Part shown: positions 13,132-14,233 of the stretch, piece after piece
How positions within the stretch are numbered: position 1 is the stretch's first letter
How the letters are laid out: each line of letters opens with the position of its first letter
Assembly (NCBI GenBank): GCA_020433835.1
Contig: JAGRBY010000124.1
Coordinates: 1-14,233, forward strand
Length of the DNA: 14,233 bases
Origin: Anaerolineae bacterium
GTDB lineage: Bacteria > Chloroflexota > Anaerolineae > 4572-78 > J111
Direction: 5' to 3'
Notes under the pieces: generated by a model
Databases searched by the model: none
Seen by the model: the letters and a program-made list of their open reading frames with translations, nothing else
Told to the model about the DNA's origin: nothing
Program-made: the position numbers and the translations under genes

Positions 13132-13899
13132 CTACGTCTCCCATGGGAATTTCTGATATTCAACATAGTTCTTAATATTCTGCTGCACCCGCTCCGTTCG
13201 CACCAGACGATTGAGTTCGGCTATGGCAGTCTGTTCCATTTCTTCGGTCAAGAACCACATCTTTTGGAAATAGGCTTTGGCCTCCCGAATGGTCTGCTCA
13301 TCGAGCCGTCCCAGGCGTAGCAAATAGCGGCGGATGTCGTCATCCGGTCTGTCACTAAGCGTGTCAACCAGGCCGATACGCGCTGCTTCTTCAGCCGTGA
13401 TCGTTTCGGTAGTCAGCGTCAGGCGGTACGCAGCTTGAAAACCCACCCGGCGAATAAGAAAGGGCATAACATTGGCCGGCAGCAGTCCCCACAGGGCTTC
13501 GGGTAGGCCAAAGCGGCTGGCCGGGGTTGCCACAACCAGATCGCTGGCCGCGACCAGCCCCATACCTCCGGCCAATACGGTTCCTTCTATCTTGGAAATG
13601 ATAATCTTGGGACTTGAAGCAAATCGTTTGAGCAAGGACATATACTGCTGTCCCTCACCCATGTCCGTCATGGCGGCTCCCCTGGTCGCTTCTTCAAAAT
13701 CCATACCGGTGCAGAAAAAATTCTGTCGCCCAGTCAGGACAACCAGCCGGCAATCCGGATCGGCTTCCGCTTCAGTCAATCCCCGCTGCAAACCCTCCAT
13801 CAGTGCCTGGCTGAGGCTGTTGCGTTTGTCCGGCCGGTTCATTGTCAGTGTCCAGACTCGAGGATTGGGTTGCGCGATCAAAACGGCATCTTCGGCCAT
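13132..13899 (-). CDS. pksH: PksH-like enoyl-CoA hydratase (ECH1, beta-branching dehydratase)
   Basis: 256 residues from the ATG at 13899, which has GGAG 6 bases upstream, within the last codons of pksG. An in-frame ATG at 13911 lacks such a site and would overlap pksG; a longer frame up to 14037 runs through pksG and is not used. Crotonase fold: MNRPDKRNS near the N-terminus, FCTGMDFEEATR (about 63-74), LAGGMGLVAASD (about 109-120) and PEALWGLLPANVMPFLIRR, the last typical of PksH. ECH1 dehydrates the HMG-like intermediate made by PksG on the carrier protein to a glutaconyl form, which ECH2 (next gene) decarboxylates. Two bases separate it from the pksG stop, so translation is probably coupled. 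The C-terminal part (about 190-256) is helical, as expected for trimerisation in the fold. Confidence 0.9.
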   Translation of the reverse strand: MAEDAVLIAQPNPRVWTLTMNRPDKRNSLSQALMEGLQRGLTEAEADPDCRLVVLTGRQNFFCTGMDFEEATRGAAMTDMGEGQQYMSLLKRFASSPKIIISKIEGTVLAGGMGLVAASDLVVATPASRFGLPEALWGLLPANVMPFLIRRVGFQAAYRLTLTTETITAEEAARIGLVDTLSDRPDDDIRRYLLRLGRLDEQTIREAKAYFQKMWFLTEEMEQTAIAELNRLVRTERVQQNIKNYVEYQKFPWET

Positions 13900-13901
13900 C
13901 C

Positions 13902-14233
13902 CTAACTCCATTCGTAAACGCGGTGGAAGCCTTCGATTTTGTTTAAGACCAACAATCCCCGTCCGGCAAATTGCCGGTCGTAGATACCGGCATAGCCATC
14001 CTTCTCGACCGTTTTGTCCTGAATACCAAAGAGCCACGCATCGTTCAGGTCGAGCAAGCGGTCATAATCGGCCATCGACAATTCGTGGCGTTGGGCCAGC
14101 CGTTGGGCGATCCCCATCCGACCCAATTTCTCTTTGGCCGTTGGAGTCACGACGCCGCTGTAAAACTCAGAGGAGCAGCCGGAGCCATAGGAAAACAGCC
14201 CCACCCGCTTAGGCCGGTCGATGTTGGCATTAT
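13902..14233 (-). CDS. pksG: PksG-like HMG-CoA synthase homologue, C-terminal part (5' end outside window)
   Basis: About 110 codons open to the right edge. The segment KRVGLFSYGSGCSSEFYSGV is the highly conserved C-terminal stretch of the HMG-CoA-synthase-like enzymes of polyketide beta-branching, and the frame ends in FHRVYEWS, as in PksG homologues. These enzymes add an acetyl unit from an acyl carrier protein to the beta-keto group of the growing chain. The active-site Cys lies in the part that is not in the window. The gene is directly followed by pksH (2 bases) and pksI (9 bases further on), giving the standard order. Other HMG-CoA synthases share the GSGCSSEFYS region, but the neighbours favour PksG. 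Confidence 0.88.
   Translation of the reverse strand, partial: NANIDRPKRVGLFSYGSGCSSEFYSGVVTPTAKEKLGRMGIAQRLAQRHELSMADYDRLLDLNDAWLFGIQDKTVEKDGYAGIYDRQFAGRGLLVLNKIEGFHRVYEWS

Noticed and set aside
13132..14037. Longer version of pksH starting at 14037
   Set aside because: The extra N-terminal residues overlap the conserved end of pksG and do not resemble crotonase sequence. The ATG at 13899 has a proper Shine-Dalgarno and the usual family length.
13472..14212. Plus-strand frame (246 codons) opposite pksH and pksG
   Set aside because: It is antisense to clearly recognisable PksH and PksG sequence, and its Arg/Ser/Pro-rich composition is typical of a shadow frame.

Overview
The window looks like bacterial chromosome, most likely from a Chloroflexota member. 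This rests on family content and style (Ser/Thr kinases with a Thr/Pro-rich stalk, a type VII-like secretion locus, frequent TTG and GTG starts); no rRNA or tRNA is present to confirm it. It holds two long minus-strand blocks separated by about 1.7 kb with different organisation.

Left block (1-5920, minus, visibly AT-richer). Transcription runs right to left: a membrane Ser/Thr kinase with a stalk and ectodomain; three small helical WXG100/ESAT-6-like proteins, each with a strong Shine-Dalgarno; a likely intrinsic terminator; a C-tail-anchored zinc-ribbon pseudokinase; and the N-terminal 492 codons of an EccC-type FtsK/SpoIIIE ATPase that runs off the left edge. Together this is a type VII-like secretion locus: motor (EccC), candidate substrates or partners (WXG100 proteins), a pseudokinase in the place where EssB sits in Firmicutes systems, and a sensor-like kinase.

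Middle (5921-7615). A gene-poor stretch of about 740 bases holds short palindromes and direct repeats. It ends in a tandem-repeat array: two 45-bp units with a large palindrome, then about seven 23-bp units decaying from perfect to degenerate. On the plus strand, an unrecognised 148-residue ORF starts where the array ends. It is followed by an N-terminal remnant of a sulfotransferase-like gene broken by a stop codon, and by a perfect 10-bp inverted repeat.

Right block (7616-14233, minus). Reading right to left: the C-terminal end of an HMG-CoA-synthase-like PksG; two crotonase-fold enzymes matching PksH (ECH1) and PksI (ECH2), which together form the beta-branching cassette of polyketide assembly lines; an Sfp-type phosphopantetheinyl transferase; an FHA domain fused to a thioesterase-like domain that has lost its catalytic Ser and His; and an 844-residue protein with three tandem kinase domains, of which only the third keeps the catalytic residues. 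The synthase these enzymes would serve is presumably beyond the right edge.

The most unusual content is the accumulation of pseudoenzymes (three pseudokinase domains in two proteins, a pseudo-thioesterase, and an FHA domain lacking two usual phosphate-site residues) beside active kinases, in two neighbouring loci: one for secretion, one for polyketide biosynthesis.
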